A stretch of DNA of 64,000 bases from Neobacillus niacini (GTDB lineage: Bacteria > Bacillota > Bacilli > Bacillales > Cytobacillaceae), in the NCBI RefSeq assembly GCF_030817595.1, contig NZ_JAUSZN010000001.1:2922001-2986000 (forward strand), written 5' to 3'. Below are positions 16,774 through 26,252 of this stretch, one piece after another (position 1 is the first letter of the stretch; the number at the start of each line of letters is the position of its first letter). The notes below the pieces were generated by a model. It saw nothing but the letters and a program-made list of their open reading frames with translations, was not told where the DNA came from and did no database searches. A program made the position numbers and the translations under genes.

Positions 16774-17250
16774 TTACAAAACCCCCCACATTCCTAATAG
16801 CGTTTTTATTAGCGCAACAACAAAAGCAGAGAAAACGCCGAAAAGAATAACCGAGCCTGCAAGTTTAAACATATTTCCTCCAACACCTAATACGAATCCT
16901 TCTGTTCTGTGCTCGATAGCGGCGGATATCACAGCATTTCCAAAACCAGTTACAGGAACCGCACTCCCTGCACCGGCAAATTGTCCTAGACGATCATAAA
17001 CACCAAATCCCGTTAGCAGCATTGATAAAAATACCATTGTTGCAACGGTTGGATTTCCGACATTTTGTTCAGTGAAGTCAAAGAAGTAAATATAAAAATA
17101 ACTTATAGCTTGACCAACAACACAAATTAAACCGCCCACAAAAAATGCTTTGATACAATTTTTTAAGACTGGTCTTTTCAATTCATGCTTTTGTTGAAGC
17201 TGCTGATACTTTTGCTGCTGAGGCGTCATTTTTTTCTGTTTGTTCGCCAT
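16774..17250 (-). CDS. spoVAC: Stage V sporulation protein AC
   Basis: 158 residues: a basic Gln-rich N-terminus (MANKQKKMTPQQQKY) then four membrane helices with FGVYDRLGQFAGAGSAVPVTGFGN between helices 2 and 3, the element shared with SpoVAE. SpoVAC is thought to be the mechanosensitive channel subunit for dipicolinate. AAGGG precedes the ATG. The cluster lacks spoVAA, AB and AF, so it is the short spoVACDE type. Confidence 0.93.
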   Translation of the reverse strand: MANKQKKMTPQQQKYQQLQQKHELKRPVLKNCIKAFFVGGLICVVGQAISYFYIYFFDFTEQNVGNPTVATMVFLSMLLTGFGVYDRLGQFAGAGSAVPVTGFGNAVISAAIEHRTEGFVLGVGGNMFKLAGSVILFGVFSAFVVALIKTLLGMWGVL

Positions 17251-17268
17251 TTGCTGTCCATCCCTTCC

Positions 17269-17736
17269 TTACTTCATATCTGATGTCATTTTTACGATTT
17301 CGTTTAACCGTTTTTCAGCCTGCTTATCCGATAGGTTTCCATTATCTTTTCTTTCAACGAGCCTTACTGCCTCTAGAAATATCTTATAGTCACTGGAAAC
17401 TGTGAATTGTTCCTTTGGGTATTTCTCTTCCAGCTTTTTGGTTAAGTCCTTTTCAATTTGCTTCATTCTAAAACGCTGCATATGCTTCACTTTATAGACA
17501 ACAAGTGTTGCCTCTTTCCCCTTCACTACAGCCACATCATAAATCTCATCAATACTCTCGACTTCCCGCTCAATTCTTTCAACGTTATCCTGGCCATAAT
17601 TTTTCTTGGTAACAGTAGGGGTAGGATTGGTCGTTTTAATGAGAGCCATTTGGCTTTCTTTTTCAGCTTGTCCCTGACTACAGGAGACTAATAATGTTAT
17701 GCATATACTTAAAATCACTCGAATTATGTAGACCAT
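17269..17736 (-). CDS. YhcN/YlaJ-family sporulation lipoprotein
   Basis: 155 residues. Residues 1-19 form a lipoprotein signal (VILSICITLLVSCSQG), with Cys19 as the lipobox cysteine. The rest is the YhcN/YlaJ domain: DNVERIEREVESIDEIYDVAVV, then LVVYKVKH and the C-terminal helices. ATG at 17736 follows a GGGAAGGGAAAG site. It is the first gene upstream of spoVAC. The same gene pairing is known from spoVA2mob operons linked to highly heat-resistant spores, although the DUF1657 and DUF421 genes of those operons are absent here. Confidence 0.82.
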   Translation of the reverse strand: MVYIIRVILSICITLLVSCSQGQAEKESQMALIKTTNPTPTVTKKNYGQDNVERIEREVESIDEIYDVAVVKGKEATLVVYKVKHMQRFRMKQIEKDLTKKLEEKYPKEQFTVSSDYKIFLEAVRLVERKDNGNLSDKQAEKRLNEIVKMTSDMK

Positions 17737-17850
17737 TTCTTTCCCTTCCCTTTTTCAAATTATTGAAATCACTACATTGTAGTTTTTTCGAGTTTAACGG
17801 AAATTATGTGGCAAGGTTAGGATAACTTTTATATTTGTTACTTTTGAGCA

Positions 17851-17883
17851 AAAAAAAACTGCCGTCAAAAAAACAGGCAGTTT
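17851..17883 (-). terminator. Terminator of the CGCG peptide gene
   Basis: Minus strand: AAACTGCCTG / GACGGCAGTTT stem followed by eight U residues, 6 nt past the stop at 17889. Confidence 0.8.
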
Positions 17884-17888
17884 ACCGA

Positions 17889-17990
17889 TTATCTTTGAGT
17901 TTTTTTGCCGCAACCACAGCCTTTTTTCTTAGTAGTTTTTTTGGTTTGAGATTTTTTCGTTGTTTGCGTTTTCTTATTTTCTATGTTCAC
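17889..17990 (-). CDS. 33-residue Lys/Thr-rich peptide with a CGCG motif
   Basis: GTG at 17990, ribosome site GGAG 9 nt upstream, 33 codons, and a strong terminator just past the stop. The N-terminal 22 residues are almost all Lys, Thr, Gln and Ser; the end reads KKKGCGCGKKTQR. The tidy gene structure between spoVA and yjcA argues that it is real. Neighbouring genes all act in sporulation, so a spore-associated peptide is likely; two close cysteines could bind metal or cross-link. I do not recognise a family. Confidence 0.6.
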   Translation of the reverse strand: MNIENKKTQTTKKSQTKKTTKKKGCGCGKKTQR

Positions 17991-18075
17991 TTTCCACCAC
18001 TCCTATACTTAGTCCTACTGTTAAGATATGAAAGTAGTCAAGAACTTGTCTCGGGCGGACAACTATTTTAGCTTA

Positions 18076-18426
18076 TTAAATCCAAAGTTGAACAATGGAT
18101 TCTAGGATTGCAGCTAAACCCGCCACAGCAAACACTAGGATAATTGGAACGAACACAAAAGGTAACAAAAGGTATCCAATGACCATTGCCGCTGAAACCC
18201 AAACACCTGTACACCAATAACAACTAAGCAGCTCCCCAATAAATTTTTTTATTGGAGTTGCCTTAGGAAGGTAATATACCTCCATTGTCCCGTCTTCATT
18301 TTCTTCTTCAATCTCATCAAAGAACGGATCACGGAGAAACTCTGTGATTTTATCAAATACAATGAGCCTTGTTAATCTAAACGAGGCAAATGCCAATAGA
18401 GTAAAACTTAAAAGATCAATGTTCAT
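18076..18426 (-). CDS. yjcA: DUF1360 sporulation membrane protein YjcA
   Basis: 116 residues with an N-terminal helix (LLSFTLLAFASFRLTRLIVFD), a short acidic loop, the conserved ELLSCYWCTGVW motif with a CxxC pair, and two more hydrophobic helices. This is the DUF1360 layout of B. subtilis YjcA. It lies between spoVIF/yjcZ and the cot genes, as in B. subtilis. The molecular function is unknown. Confidence 0.85.
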   Translation of the reverse strand: MNIDLLSFTLLAFASFRLTRLIVFDKITEFLRDPFFDEIEEENEDGTMEVYYLPKATPIKKFIGELLSCYWCTGVWVSAAMVIGYLLLPFVFVPIILVFAVAGLAAILESIVQLWI

Positions 18427-18553
18427 TTCTACCGTCCTTTCCGTATAATTAGCCTAATTTTCATCAAAAAGGCGTTTGTCCGTTACCCAATTAGTCCTGC
18501 TTAAATATCTTAGTAATGTAAGATAAACATCACGGATTAAGGAGGAGTAATTA

Positions 18554-19066
18554 ATGGGTTGTGGCAGAAATAGTGACTCTCGCAGTAATAATGGTTGTGT
18601 CTGCGATGTAGTACGTGCAATTAAAGATATCCAGGATAATGCTGTATTAGATGATGAGTGCGTAGATTGCCCAAGTTGTTTCTTGGAACCACTTGGTTCA
18701 TTAGTGTCACCGGCTAGGAGAGATCGTGCAGATACTCGTGTTTTTGTATTAAAAAACGCTGATGGCTCACCATTCCACGCGTTCTTTAGCGGCGAAGACA
18801 ATGCTTGCGTATCAATCTTCTTCCGCGTGGAAGATATATTTGATAACTGTTGTGCAACACTTCGTGTCCTGATTCCAGGACGCAGCGACAACGGAGGATT
18901 TGTGCCGGTTAATCTCGTAGCTGGCGGAGACAGATGCTGTATTAACCTTGAAAGAGTCTGTCAGGTTAATCGCTTCAGAGCAAGCAATGACTGTATTACA
19001 GTTGATTTAAATTGTTTCTGTGCAATACAGTGTATTGCAGATGTCGATCTTGGTCTTTGTGACTAA
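18554..19066 (+). CDS. cotZ: Spore coat protein CotZ/CotY family
   Basis: 170 residues, Cys-rich throughout, with CVDCPSCFLEPLG and a final CFCAIQCIADVDL block typical of CotY/CotZ/ExsY. ATG at 18554 after AAGGAGGAG. These proteins form disulfide-linked crust or exosporium layers on the outside of spores. Only one cotY/Z-type gene is present and the cotVWX genes of B. subtilis are missing. It is convergent with cotO. Confidence 0.92.
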   Translation: MGCGRNSDSRSNNGCVCDVVRAIKDIQDNAVLDDECVDCPSCFLEPLGSLVSPARRDRADTRVFVLKNADGSPFHAFFSGEDNACVSIFFRVEDIFDNCCATLRVLIPGRSDNGGFVPVNLVAGGDRCCINLERVCQVNRFRASNDCITVDLNCFCAIQCIADVDLGLCD

Positions 19067-19082
19067 TGATTGGTAATAAAAT

Positions 19083-19114
19083 GAGCCAGTCGATTAATCC
19101 GGCTGGCTTTTTTT
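19083..19114 (+). terminator. Terminator between cotZ and cotO
   Basis: AGCCAG ... CTGGCT stem followed by seven T residues. Confidence 0.8.
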
Positions 19115-19116
19115 GT

Positions 19117-19614
19117 TTATCGCTTTATTCCGATCATCATAACATCTTTTAAACTCTTGAAAGGTATCGTTTCAGTTGTTTGATTTGGAAATCGAATGGT
19201 TACATCTTGTTCGTTGTACTCGACTAAATAGCCCTGGTAATTCTTTTCTTCGGTATAAAAAACGCATGGAACAGGTGGTAATGCTTTAGGGAAATTGTCC
19301 AGGTATTCTAAACGCTCCATAAGATTCATTTCCTTAAAGCCTTTTACGCGGTTAAATGCACGTTGTTTTTCTTGATTACTTTGGGTTTTTTTCTCCTGCT
19401 TTACTTCTTTAACTTTAGACTCTTTAGGTAAATCAGTCTTAGCCAATGAAACCTCAAAGACCTTCTTGTTGTTTTCCTCCTCTAGCTGTGGTTCTTCCAT
19501 CGGCAGTTGGACCTCCTGCCGGTTTGTAAAAATTTCCTGCATGTTTTTTACAGGTGTATCTAAAAAAGTCTGTGAAACGTAAAGTAACGGTCCACGTTTT
19601 GGCTTTTTCTCCAT
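19117..19614 (-). CDS. cotO: Spore coat protein CotO
   Basis: 165 residues from the ATG at 19614 (MEKKPKRGPLLYVSQ) with GGAGGTGA 5 nt upstream; an in-frame ATG five codons earlier overlaps the ribosome site. The CotO signature is the N-terminal PLLYVSQ strand, a low-complexity Lys/Glu/Gln middle, and a C-terminal domain with RVKGFKEMNLMERLEYL and IPFKSLKDVMMIGIKR. CotO (YjbX) is a coat morphogenetic protein made in the mother cell. Position between cotZ and fabI matches B. subtilis. Confidence 0.9.
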   Translation of the reverse strand: MEKKPKRGPLLYVSQTFLDTPVKNMQEIFTNRQEVQLPMEEPQLEEENNKKVFEVSLAKTDLPKESKVKEVKQEKKTQSNQEKQRAFNRVKGFKEMNLMERLEYLDNFPKALPPVPCVFYTEEKNYQGYLVEYNEQDVTIRFPNQTTETIPFKSLKDVMMIGIKR

Positions 19615-19691
19615 CCAATTCACCTCCATTTACCTACCCCTACACTCTATATGTATGCAATTTGCCTATACTCGTTCTTAAAAAAATCGAT

Positions 19692-19722
19692 ATAAAAAGC
19701 CCACTAATCAATTTTAGCGGGC
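19692..19722 (-). terminator. Terminator of fabI
   Basis: Minus strand GCCCGCTAA / TTAGTGGGC stem followed by five U residues, 9 nt after the fabI stop. Confidence 0.8.
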
Positions 19723-19730
19723 ATGACAAT

Positions 19731-20501
19731 TTATAAAATATGAAATCCTGAATCGACGTGAATATTTTCTCCTGTAATACCCCGCGACAGATTGCTGAAT
19801 AGGAATAGTGCAGTATCACCGACTTCTTCTGGCGTTGTAGCTCTACGTAAAGGTGCTTTTTCTTCAATCACCTTTGTAATCTGATTAAAATCACTAATAC
19901 CTTTTGCTGATAGAGTTCTTATTGGACCAGCTGAGATTGAATTGACACGAATCCCTTCCTTGCCTAGGTCTTCAGCCAAATAACGAACGCTTGCGTCTAA
20001 GGAAGCCTTCGCAACACCCATGACATTATAATTCGGTATTACTCGTTCCCCGCCTAAATAAGTTAGAGTGACAATACTTCCGCCTTCGGTCATCAATCCT
20101 CTAGCCTCTTTTGCCACAGCTGTTAAAGAGTAAGAACTAATGTTATGCGCCAACAAGAAGCCTTCTCTTGTTGTATTCAAATATTCTCCGCTTAATTCTT
20201 CTTTATTTGCAAATGCAATACAGTGTGCAACACCATGGATGGTACCTACAGCTTCCTTGATTTCAGTAAAGCATTTCGCTACTTCCTCATCCTTTGTTAC
20301 ATCACATGGCAGCACAAGGGTACCTTCTGCTTCCAAGGACTCCGCCAATTCTCTAACACTGCTTTCAAGTCTTTCACCTGCATATGTGAAAATTAATCGT
20401 GCTCCTGCATTGTTCAGCGAACGAGCAATACCCCATGCAATACTACGTTTATTTGCAACACCCATTACTACATATGTTTTTCCTGCTAAAGAAAGATTCA
20501 T
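19731..20501 (-). CDS. fabI: Enoyl-[acyl-carrier-protein] reductase (NADH)
   Basis: 256 residues of the short-chain dehydrogenase fold. FabI reduces trans-2-enoyl-ACP, the last step of each fatty-acid elongation round. Seen: the N-terminal GVANKRSIAWGIA cofactor loop peculiar to FabI, Tyr158-x6-Lys165 in YNVMGVAK, and the RTLSAKGISDF substrate loop. Length is standard. A near-perfect FapR box lies 40 bp upstream, so the gene is expected to be repressed until malonyl-CoA accumulates. Confidence 0.96.
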   Translation of the reverse strand: MNLSLAGKTYVVMGVANKRSIAWGIARSLNNAGARLIFTYAGERLESSVRELAESLEAEGTLVLPCDVTKDEEVAKCFTEIKEAVGTIHGVAHCIAFANKEELSGEYLNTTREGFLLAHNISSYSLTAVAKEARGLMTEGGSIVTLTYLGGERVIPNYNVMGVAKASLDASVRYLAEDLGKEGIRVNSISAGPIRTLSAKGISDFNQITKVIEEKAPLRRATTPEEVGDTALFLFSNLSRGITGENIHVDSGFHIL

Positions 20502-20540
20502 AAATGAACTAGTCCCCCTACTTAAACTTTTATATTAGTT

Positions 20541-20559
20541 ATTAGTACTTGGTACTAAT
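20541..20559. promoter_or_regulatory. FapR operator upstream of fabI
   Basis: ATTAGTACTTGGTACTAAT is an almost perfect palindrome matching the FapR box (TTAGTACC-type half sites). It shares 17 of 19 bases with the site before fabH at 40880-40898. Confidence 0.85.
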
Positions 20560-20604
20560 ATTACACTATTTACTAAAAAATGAAAAGTACAGCATTTTTA
20601 GCAT

Positions 20605-22452
20605 TTAGAACTCGAGCTCCCTTTTCAATTCATCCACATATTCCTTTGAGCCAGTAACAATCAAACGATCTTTCAATAACAGCTCAGTGTCACCATGAGG
20701 AACTATGGAATCCTTTCCTCGGAAAATCCGCACAAAAATGACATCACCTGTAAACGGGAACCTCCTTAATGTCATACCATCAAACTGTTCATTTTGCATT
20801 CTTATTTCATATAGTGAGGTTTCTTGATTTGTTAGAATGTTAATAACACTAGGTGTTTCGATTAAGGCCCGAAGTAATGTTTTGGTTGACATGAAGGAAG
20901 AGAAAACCTCAATGTCCTTTTCTCTCAAGCTTTGCTCAAGTTCGGGACCTTCAATACGAGCGATTATTCTCGATACTCCCATTTCCTTCGCTTTTATCGC
21001 TAAATCTGCGTTTGTCTGTTCATTTCCTGTAGAAAGAACAATGATTTCATTTTGAAAAATTTTATTTTTTTCGATCGTTTCTAATGAATAATCAACGATC
21101 TCGACGATATCAAACAATGAATTTGAAGTCATTTTTTCATATTTTTCCATTTTCGTATGATATAAAACCGGTTCGTAAAGACCCGACTTAAGTTCCCTTG
21201 ATACAGGCAATGTTACTTGGTTTGCTCCTAAAAAGGCAATTCTTACTTTTGGGTGCGCCGCCACTTCAAATGGGAATAATTTTTTAAAAGCAATCGGTGT
21301 AAAAATAGAAGTTATGACGGCAACAAGAATCAGTGTTCCACTCATCTCCGGAGTAATAACCTCCATACGCTCCCCAATGGTCGCTGCAGCAATTACTAAT
21401 GATAGAGTAGATGTGAGTAAAAAACCTGAAGCTAGTACAGTTTTGGTATCGTACCAGATCTTCAGTAAATAAACCGGGACAACCTTTGAAAGTAAAAGTC
21501 CTACTAATAATAATGGGATTAATAACAATAGCTTTTTATCTGCAAAAAGTGACCAAATATCTAATTCCACACCAATCATTACAAAAAAGATTGGTATTAA
21601 GAAACCATAGCCGAAGGAATCTAATTTATGGACCAGTTCCTGGTTTGGTGAAAGAAGAGAAACCAATACGCCGGCAAGGAACGCTCCAAGAATATTTTCC
21701 GCCCCTACCGTTTCAGAGAGCCCAACTAACACGATAATAAGCATAAAAACTGCACGAGTCCCAATTTGTACAGTCCCTTTTGAAAGAGACTCTAGTAAGG
21801 GACGATTCTTAAACCTTTTGCCCACAAAATACAATACAACTCCGGCTGCAAACAAAATCAGTAACAGCCATGTATTTCCCTGTCCTGGGTCATATAAAGA
21901 CACAAAGATGGCCAAGAGAATCATGGTCACTAAATCTGCCACAACGGCGACCAATAAGATAATTTGACCAATATTTGTCTTCATAAGGTGTGCTTCTTTT
22001 AAGGTTGGAACCACGACTCCTAAAGAAATAGTTGATATAATGAGTGTCATTAAAAAGGCATTTTCAATAAAACCAGCAAAAACAAACAAATAGGATAAAC
22101 CTAATGAGAAGATAAATATTCCTGTAAAAATCATAGACGAGACCATGAAGGTATTTGGTTCTTTTTTACCACTAGGCAGCGTGATAGGTTTCTTACTTCC
22201 TCTAAAAGCAGTAAAATCAATCTCTAATCCACTAAGGAACATCAAGAAAATAAATCCTAGAGTAGAAAGTGTTGATAACCACATATCTTCGTGAACTACG
22301 TTAAAACCGCTTTTTCCAATCACAAGCCCCATAATGATTTCTGCGACCACCACAGGAATATAATTTAATCGTAACCTGTGGAGCAGAATAGGCGTTACAA
22401 AGGCCACTGTCACGACAATTAATAAAGAAATTACAGACGCATGCTGTTCCAT
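20605..22452 (-). CDS. yjbQ: Cation:proton antiporter with RCK domain (YjbQ)
   Basis: 615 residues. About 12 transmembrane helices of the CPA2 (KefB/NhaS-type) family occupy residues 5-385, including the GLEIDF helix and [12 protein letters not shown] cytoplasmic RCK region follows: TrkA-N-like ([11 protein letters not shown]...) and TrkA-C ([20 protein letters not shown]). Predicted K+ or Na+/H+ antiport gated by a regulatory domain. ATG at 22452 with GGAGG. It is divergent from prpE, as in B. subtilis. Confidence 0.9.
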   Translation of the reverse strand: MEQHASVISLLIVVTVAFVTPILLHRLRLNYIPVVVAEIIMGLVIGKSGFNVVHEDMWLSTLSTLGFIFLMFLSGLEIDFTAFRGSKKPITLPSGKKEPNTFMVSSMIFTGIFIFSLGLSYLFVFAGFIENAFLMTLIISTISLGVVVPTLKEAHLMKTNIGQIILLVAVVADLVTMILLAIFVSLYDPGQGNTWLLLILFAAGVVLYFVGKRFKNRPLLESLSKGTVQIGTRAVFMLIIVLVGLSETVGAENILGAFLAGVLVSLLSPNQELVHKLDSFGYGFLIPIFFVMIGVELDIWSLFADKKLLLLIPLLLVGLLLSKVVPVYLLKIWYDTKTVLASGFLLTSTLSLVIAAATIGERMEVITPEMSGTLILVAVITSIFTPIAFKKLFPFEVAAHPKVRIAFLGANQVTLPVSRELKSGLYEPVLYHTKMEKYEKMTSNSLFDIVEIVDYSLETIEKNKIFQNEIIVLSTGNEQTNADLAIKAKEMGVSRIIARIEGPELEQSLREKDIEVFSSFMSTKTLLRALIETPSVINILTNQETSLYEIRMQNEQFDGMTLRRFPFTGDVIFVRIFRGKDSIVPHGDTELLLKDRLIVTGSKEYVDELKRELEF

Positions 22453-22527
22453 AAATCGTCCTCCTTCGTTTCTTTTATAAAAATCATCAAATCTACAAAA
22501 AATAAATATAAAGGGGGAATCATTTCA

Positions 22528-23268
22528 ATGAAAATTGATATCATCGGTGATATACATGGGTGTTTACCCGAATTTGAAGCCTTAACAAAAAAATGCGGTT
22601 ACGAATGGAAGGAAGGAATCCCAGTACACCCAGAAGACAGGCGTTTAGCCTTTGTTGGGGATTTAACGGACCGTGGTCCAGCTTCCTTAAAAGTTGCTGA
22701 AATAGTCTGGCGGCTTGTAATCGAACAGAAACAGGCATTTTATACGCCAGGGAACCATTGCAATAAGCTTTACCGATACTTCCTTGGGAGTAAGGTCCAG
22801 GAAACACATGGACTTGAAACGACTGTAGCAGAATATAAGTCATTAGCTAAAAAAGATCAGCAGTCCATTCGAAATAAATTTGTCGACCTTTACGAAAAAT
22901 CACCGCTTCATTTAGTGTTAGATCAAAAAAAGTTAGTGATAGCACACGCTGGGATAAAAGAAGAATTTATCGGAAAAACAAATTCTAAAGTTAAGACCTT
23001 TGTCCTTTATGGAGATATAACGGGTGAAAAACATCCTGACGGTTCCCCAGTTAGAAGAGATTGGGCGAAACACTATACAGGTAAAGCAATCATTGTATAT
23101 GGGCATACCCCAGTAAAAGAACCAAGAGTAATCAATAATACATATAATATTGATACTGGAGCTGTTTTTGGCGGTAAGTTAACGGCGCTTCGATATCCTG
23201 AGTTGGAAATCGTTTCGGTAGATTCTACTATGCCATATATTAAAGAGAAATTTAAAGACTTTGATTAA
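22528..23268 (+). CDS. prpE: Metallophosphoesterase PrpE (Ap4A hydrolase type)
   Basis: 246 residues from the ATG at 22528 ([12 protein letters not shown]), with AAGGGGG upstream; the longer in-frame start lies in the yjbQ promoter region. All calcineurin-like metal motifs are present: [26 protein letters not shown], and GHTPVKEP. PrpE of B. subtilis cleaves diadenosine tetraphosphate asymmetrically and can act as a protein phosphatase that affects spore germination. It is monocistronic and convergent with yjbO. Confidence 0.9.
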   Translation: MKIDIIGDIHGCLPEFEALTKKCGYEWKEGIPVHPEDRRLAFVGDLTDRGPASLKVAEIVWRLVIEQKQAFYTPGNHCNKLYRYFLGSKVQETHGLETTVAEYKSLAKKDQQSIRNKFVDLYEKSPLHLVLDQKKLVIAHAGIKEEFIGKTNSKVKTFVLYGDITGEKHPDGSPVRRDWAKHYTGKAIIVYGHTPVKEPRVINNTYNIDTGAVFGGKLTALRYPELEIVSVDSTMPYIKEKFKDFD

Positions 23269-23324
23269 AAATAGGGAAAATAATCCTAAGTACATCGACA
23301 AATTTCCTAGGAAATCATCAAAAA

Positions 23325-23358
23325 ATGCAAAAGGCTGGCCTATTAAAGGGCAGCCTTT
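23325..23358 (-). terminator. Terminator overlapping the end of yjbO
   Basis: Minus strand AAAGGCTGCCC / GG-CCAGCCTTTT, with a U-rich tail, starting inside the last codons of yjbO. Confidence 0.7.
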
Positions 23359-24242
23359 ATTATTTCATTCATATCTAAAGGAAGTGGTGCAGTGAATGTC
23401 ATTTCCCTGCCGTTAAAAGGGTGTATAAAGTGGATCTTTTTACAATGCAGGGCCTGTCGCTCAATAAGTATAAGATTTCCCCCATATAAGTCATCTCCCA
23501 GTAAGGGATGACCAATAAATGACATATGAACCCGAATTTGATGAGTTCTGCCAGTCTCCAGCTGCAGCTCTACATGAGTTAAATCTTTATACCTTTTTAA
23601 CACTTTGTAATGGGTGCAGGCATATTGTCCATCAATACGGACTTCTCTCTCTATTATACTGTCAGCCTTCCTGCCAATCGGTTCTTCGATCGAGCCCATT
23701 TCAAGCTTTAAACTACCCTGAGCAAATGCTTCATACGTTCTTTTAACATGACCGTTTTGCTGCTGCTTACTTAATAAATGATGGACATGCCTTTGTTTTG
23801 CAATTAAAACAATCCCTGAGGTATCCCGGTCTAAACGAGTAACAATATGAGAGGTAGCCCTAATACCTATTTCTTCGTAATACCCTACCAAGGCATTTGC
23901 CAAACTTCCATTAGGATGTTCTCTAGATGGAATGGTACTCATCCCCGCTGGTTTATTAACTACTAGGATAAATGGATCTTCAAAAAGGATCTCTAATTCG
24001 ATTTTTTCGCCGATAACGCCTTCGCTTGGGTTTTCAGGAGGAAAAATTACGGTCACAATATCATCTGCTTTTAACAAATAGCGGACATTCACTTCTATGT
24101 TATTAACCAGAATCTTACCGCCTTTGAATTTTATATCCGTTAGAGCAATCCTAGATATTTCCTTTTCTTTCAGGAACTCCTTGATCATTCGACCCTCATG
24201 CTCTTCATTAATAGTCCACTGCAATTCAAAATTTGGTTTCAC
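23343..24242 (-). CDS. yjbO: RluA/RluD-family rRNA pseudouridine synthase YjbO
   Basis: 299 residues, GTG start at 24242 after GGAGG (7 nt). N-terminal S4-like region (residues 13-80: FLKEKEISRIAL, GKILVNN) and the RluA catalytic domain with HIVTRLDRDTSGIVLIAK, whose Asp is the nucleophile, followed by LETGRTHQIRVHMSFIGHP. It isomerises uridines in 23S rRNA or tRNA. It lies 21 bp after nadK and is probably co-transcribed with nadK and yjbM. Confidence 0.92.
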   Translation of the reverse strand: MKPNFELQWTINEEHEGRMIKEFLKEKEISRIALTDIKFKGGKILVNNIEVNVRYLLKADDIVTVIFPPENPSEGVIGEKIELEILFEDPFILVVNKPAGMSTIPSREHPNGSLANALVGYYEEIGIRATSHIVTRLDRDTSGIVLIAKQRHVHHLLSKQQQNGHVKRTYEAFAQGSLKLEMGSIEEPIGRKADSIIEREVRIDGQYACTHYKVLKRYKDLTHVELQLETGRTHQIRVHMSFIGHPLLGDDLYGGNLILIERQALHCKKIHFIHPFNGREMTFTAPLPLDMNEIIKAAL

Positions 24243-24263
24243 GTGGCGTCCTCCGCATGATGA

Positions 24264-25064
24264 TTAGTCTGAATCTGATATAAAGGAGTCATGAACCCTC
24301 TTCCAGAAAGGAAATGGCCGGAAACGTGCAAAACGAATTTTTTCATCTGGCACCCTAAATTGAATCGATTTTACATCTTTATGAAGTAATGTTAGATGAT
24401 CAACAGTTACCTGAAAATCCAGACGATTAACTGGTTTTAACATACAGGTATGATGGGAAGGCAGAATAAGCGGTGAGCCGACTGTTCGAAAGACACGGTT
24501 ATTAATGGATGCCATCTCTGCAACCTGCAATGCGGATATTGAAGGATGGATAATAGCCCCGCCAAGCGCTTTATTATATGCGGTACTGCCGGAGGGTGTG
24601 GAAACACATAAACCATCACCCCGGAAGCGTTCAAAGTGCTGACCGCGGATTTCGACATCCATAACCAATGTGCCCTCTACACTTTTTACGGTTGATTCAT
24701 TAAGCGCTAGATATCGAGATTCCTTTCCAGCATGCTGATAACGAATAATGACCTCTATTAAAGGATATTCAACAACCTGATAGGGAGTTTTGGCAATGGC
24801 AATCACAAGTTTTTCGATTTCATCAGGTGTCCAGTCTGCATAAAAGCCTAGATGGCCTGTATGTATTCCGACAAAAGCAGTTTTATCCAAGCGGCTGCTG
24901 TATCGGTGAAAAGCATATAGAAGTGTCCCATCTCCACCAATCGAAACGACAATATCCGGTTGATCCTCATCGTATATAAGATCGAAATCGAGTAAGTAAG
25001 TACGCATTTTATGCATCAAGATATTCGATTTTTGATCTCCTTTGGATGTAATCGCAAATTTCAT
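24264..25064 (-). CDS. nadK: NAD kinase
   Basis: 266 residues. It phosphorylates NAD to NADP. Motifs: [12 protein letters not shown] (GGDG ATP site), [10 protein letters not shown] (NE/D motif) and [16 protein letters not shown]. Size and sequence fit the PpnK/NadF type of B. subtilis (YjbN). ATG at 25064. It follows yjbM by about 36 bp and precedes yjbO, the conserved yjbM-N-O operon. Confidence 0.95.
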   Translation of the reverse strand: MKFAITSKGDQKSNILMHKMRTYLLDFDLIYDEDQPDIVVSIGGDGTLLYAFHRYSSRLDKTAFVGIHTGHLGFYADWTPDEIEKLVIAIAKTPYQVVEYPLIEVIIRYQHAGKESRYLALNESTVKSVEGTLVMDVEIRGQHFERFRGDGLCVSTPSGSTAYNKALGGAIIHPSISALQVAEMASINNRVFRTVGSPLILPSHHTCMLKPVNRLDFQVTVDHLTLLHKDVKSIQFRVPDEKIRFARFRPFPFWKRVHDSFISDSD

Positions 25065-25100
25065 AAATGTTTTCTCCTTGTACTGAAATGCTTACTCTTA

Positions 25101-25739
25101 TCAGCTTTTCTCTTCCTGCTTAAACTCCTTATTTCTTGTAAAAAATGCTTGTGCCTCTTGAATCTCACCACGAATCAAGGACATTTCCTCATCAAGACGA
25201 AACGCCGCCTCTGCAGCACTTTGCAGTCTCATTTTAATATCAGCTGGGAAAATTCCTTTATATTTATAATTTAACGTGTGTTCTATTGTCGCCCAAAAGT
25301 TCATTGCCAATGTCCTGATTTGAATTTCAGCAAGTATTTTCTTTTCCCCATGGATCGTTTGTACAGGATAACGTATCACAACATGGTAAGAACGATATCC
25401 GCTCGTTTTTTTATGTGATATATAATCCCTTTCCTCGACGATTTCAAGGTCATTTCGGTTCCTTAATAAGCTGACAACATAATGAATATCATCGACAAAT
25501 TGACACATGATACGCATACCGGCAATGTCCTGCATTTCCTCTTCCAATTTATCTAGTGGAATACCTTTTTGATTTGCCTTATCAAGGATACTTGCAATCG
25601 GCTTGACTCGACCGGTGACAAATTCGATCGGTGAATGGCTGGAGTCTAACTCAAATTGTCCTCTCATGCCCTTTAATTTTATTTTCAGCTCTGATACTGC
25701 TTGTTTATATGGAGCTAAGAATTGGTCCCAATGCTTCAT
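25101..25739 (-). CDS. yjbM: Small alarmone synthetase YjbM (RelQ/SAS1)
   Basis: 212 residues, the synthetase domain alone with no HD hydrolase or TGS domain. Signature: IAGMRIMCQFVDDIHYV, ERDYISHKKTSGYRSYHV, EIQIRTLAMNFWATIEHTLNYKYK as two adjoining stretches. RelQ makes (p)ppGpp from GDP/GTP and ATP as a constitutive or stress-modulated source. ATG at 25739 with a GGAATCATG-type weak site. It begins the operon with nadK and yjbO. Confidence 0.94.
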   Translation of the reverse strand: MKHWDQFLAPYKQAVSELKIKLKGMRGQFELDSSHSPIEFVTGRVKPIASILDKANQKGIPLDKLEEEMQDIAGMRIMCQFVDDIHYVVSLLRNRNDLEIVEERDYISHKKTSGYRSYHVVIRYPVQTIHGEKKILAEIQIRTLAMNFWATIEHTLNYKYKGIFPADIKMRLQSAAEAAFRLDEEMSLIRGEIQEAQAFFTRNKEFKQEEKS

Positions 25740-25770
25740 GATTCCACCTCAATAACAAACTATAATATTT

Positions 25771-26130
25771 TTAAAATATCCCTTCTACTTTTGTGACCAT
25801 CTCTTCACCATAATTACTATTTCCTCTTATGTTGTTGATAACTTCAACTAATTCCTCATTAAAGTTAGTTAACTCCAATTCTTCCTTATCAAAGTGAATC
25901 CAAACTGGAATTTGTTTTGTTACTGTCTCTTTTAATAATGGCCAAATGGGTTCAGGAATCTCGATATATGTATAACCCTCTTGATTCTCCATTAAATAAA
26001 CAAAGGAAAATTGCTTAGAATCAACAAGAATTTGGTCTGTTTGAGTTAACCCAGTGATCGGCCCGCTTGCTTGTAATCGTAACTTATTGTTTAAAATGTT
26101 CGCTGCGTTAATTAGTATTCTTTTATTCAT
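25771..26130 (-). CDS. yjbL: UPF0738-family protein YjbL
   Basis: 119 residues from the ATG at 26130 (MNKRILIN), with GGAGGTAATAATA upstream; a longer frame overlaps the ribosome site. It is a compact acidic protein with no membrane segments. Position between the divergent yjbK and yjbM, plus length, match B. subtilis YjbL. There is no catalytic motif that I can identify, and function is unknown. Confidence 0.8.
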   Translation of the reverse strand: MNKRILINAANILNNKLRLQASGPITGLTQTDQILVDSKQFSFVYLMENQEGYTYIEIPEPIWPLLKETVTKQIPVWIHFDKEELELTNFNEELVEVINNIRGNSNYGEEMVTKVEGIF

Positions 26131-26252
26131 TATTATTACCTCCAACATTTACCCTACTATTTTAGCATAATCTATCCATTTCTCCCAAGAATTGCGGTTC
26201 GGCCAAATGCTAAGATAAAATAGAAGGACGAAAAGAAAGGGATGGACTTACG

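Noticed and set aside
17835..18071. 78-codon + frame over 17835-18071
   Set aside because: Antisense shadow across a terminator and the small CGCG peptide gene; no ribosome site.
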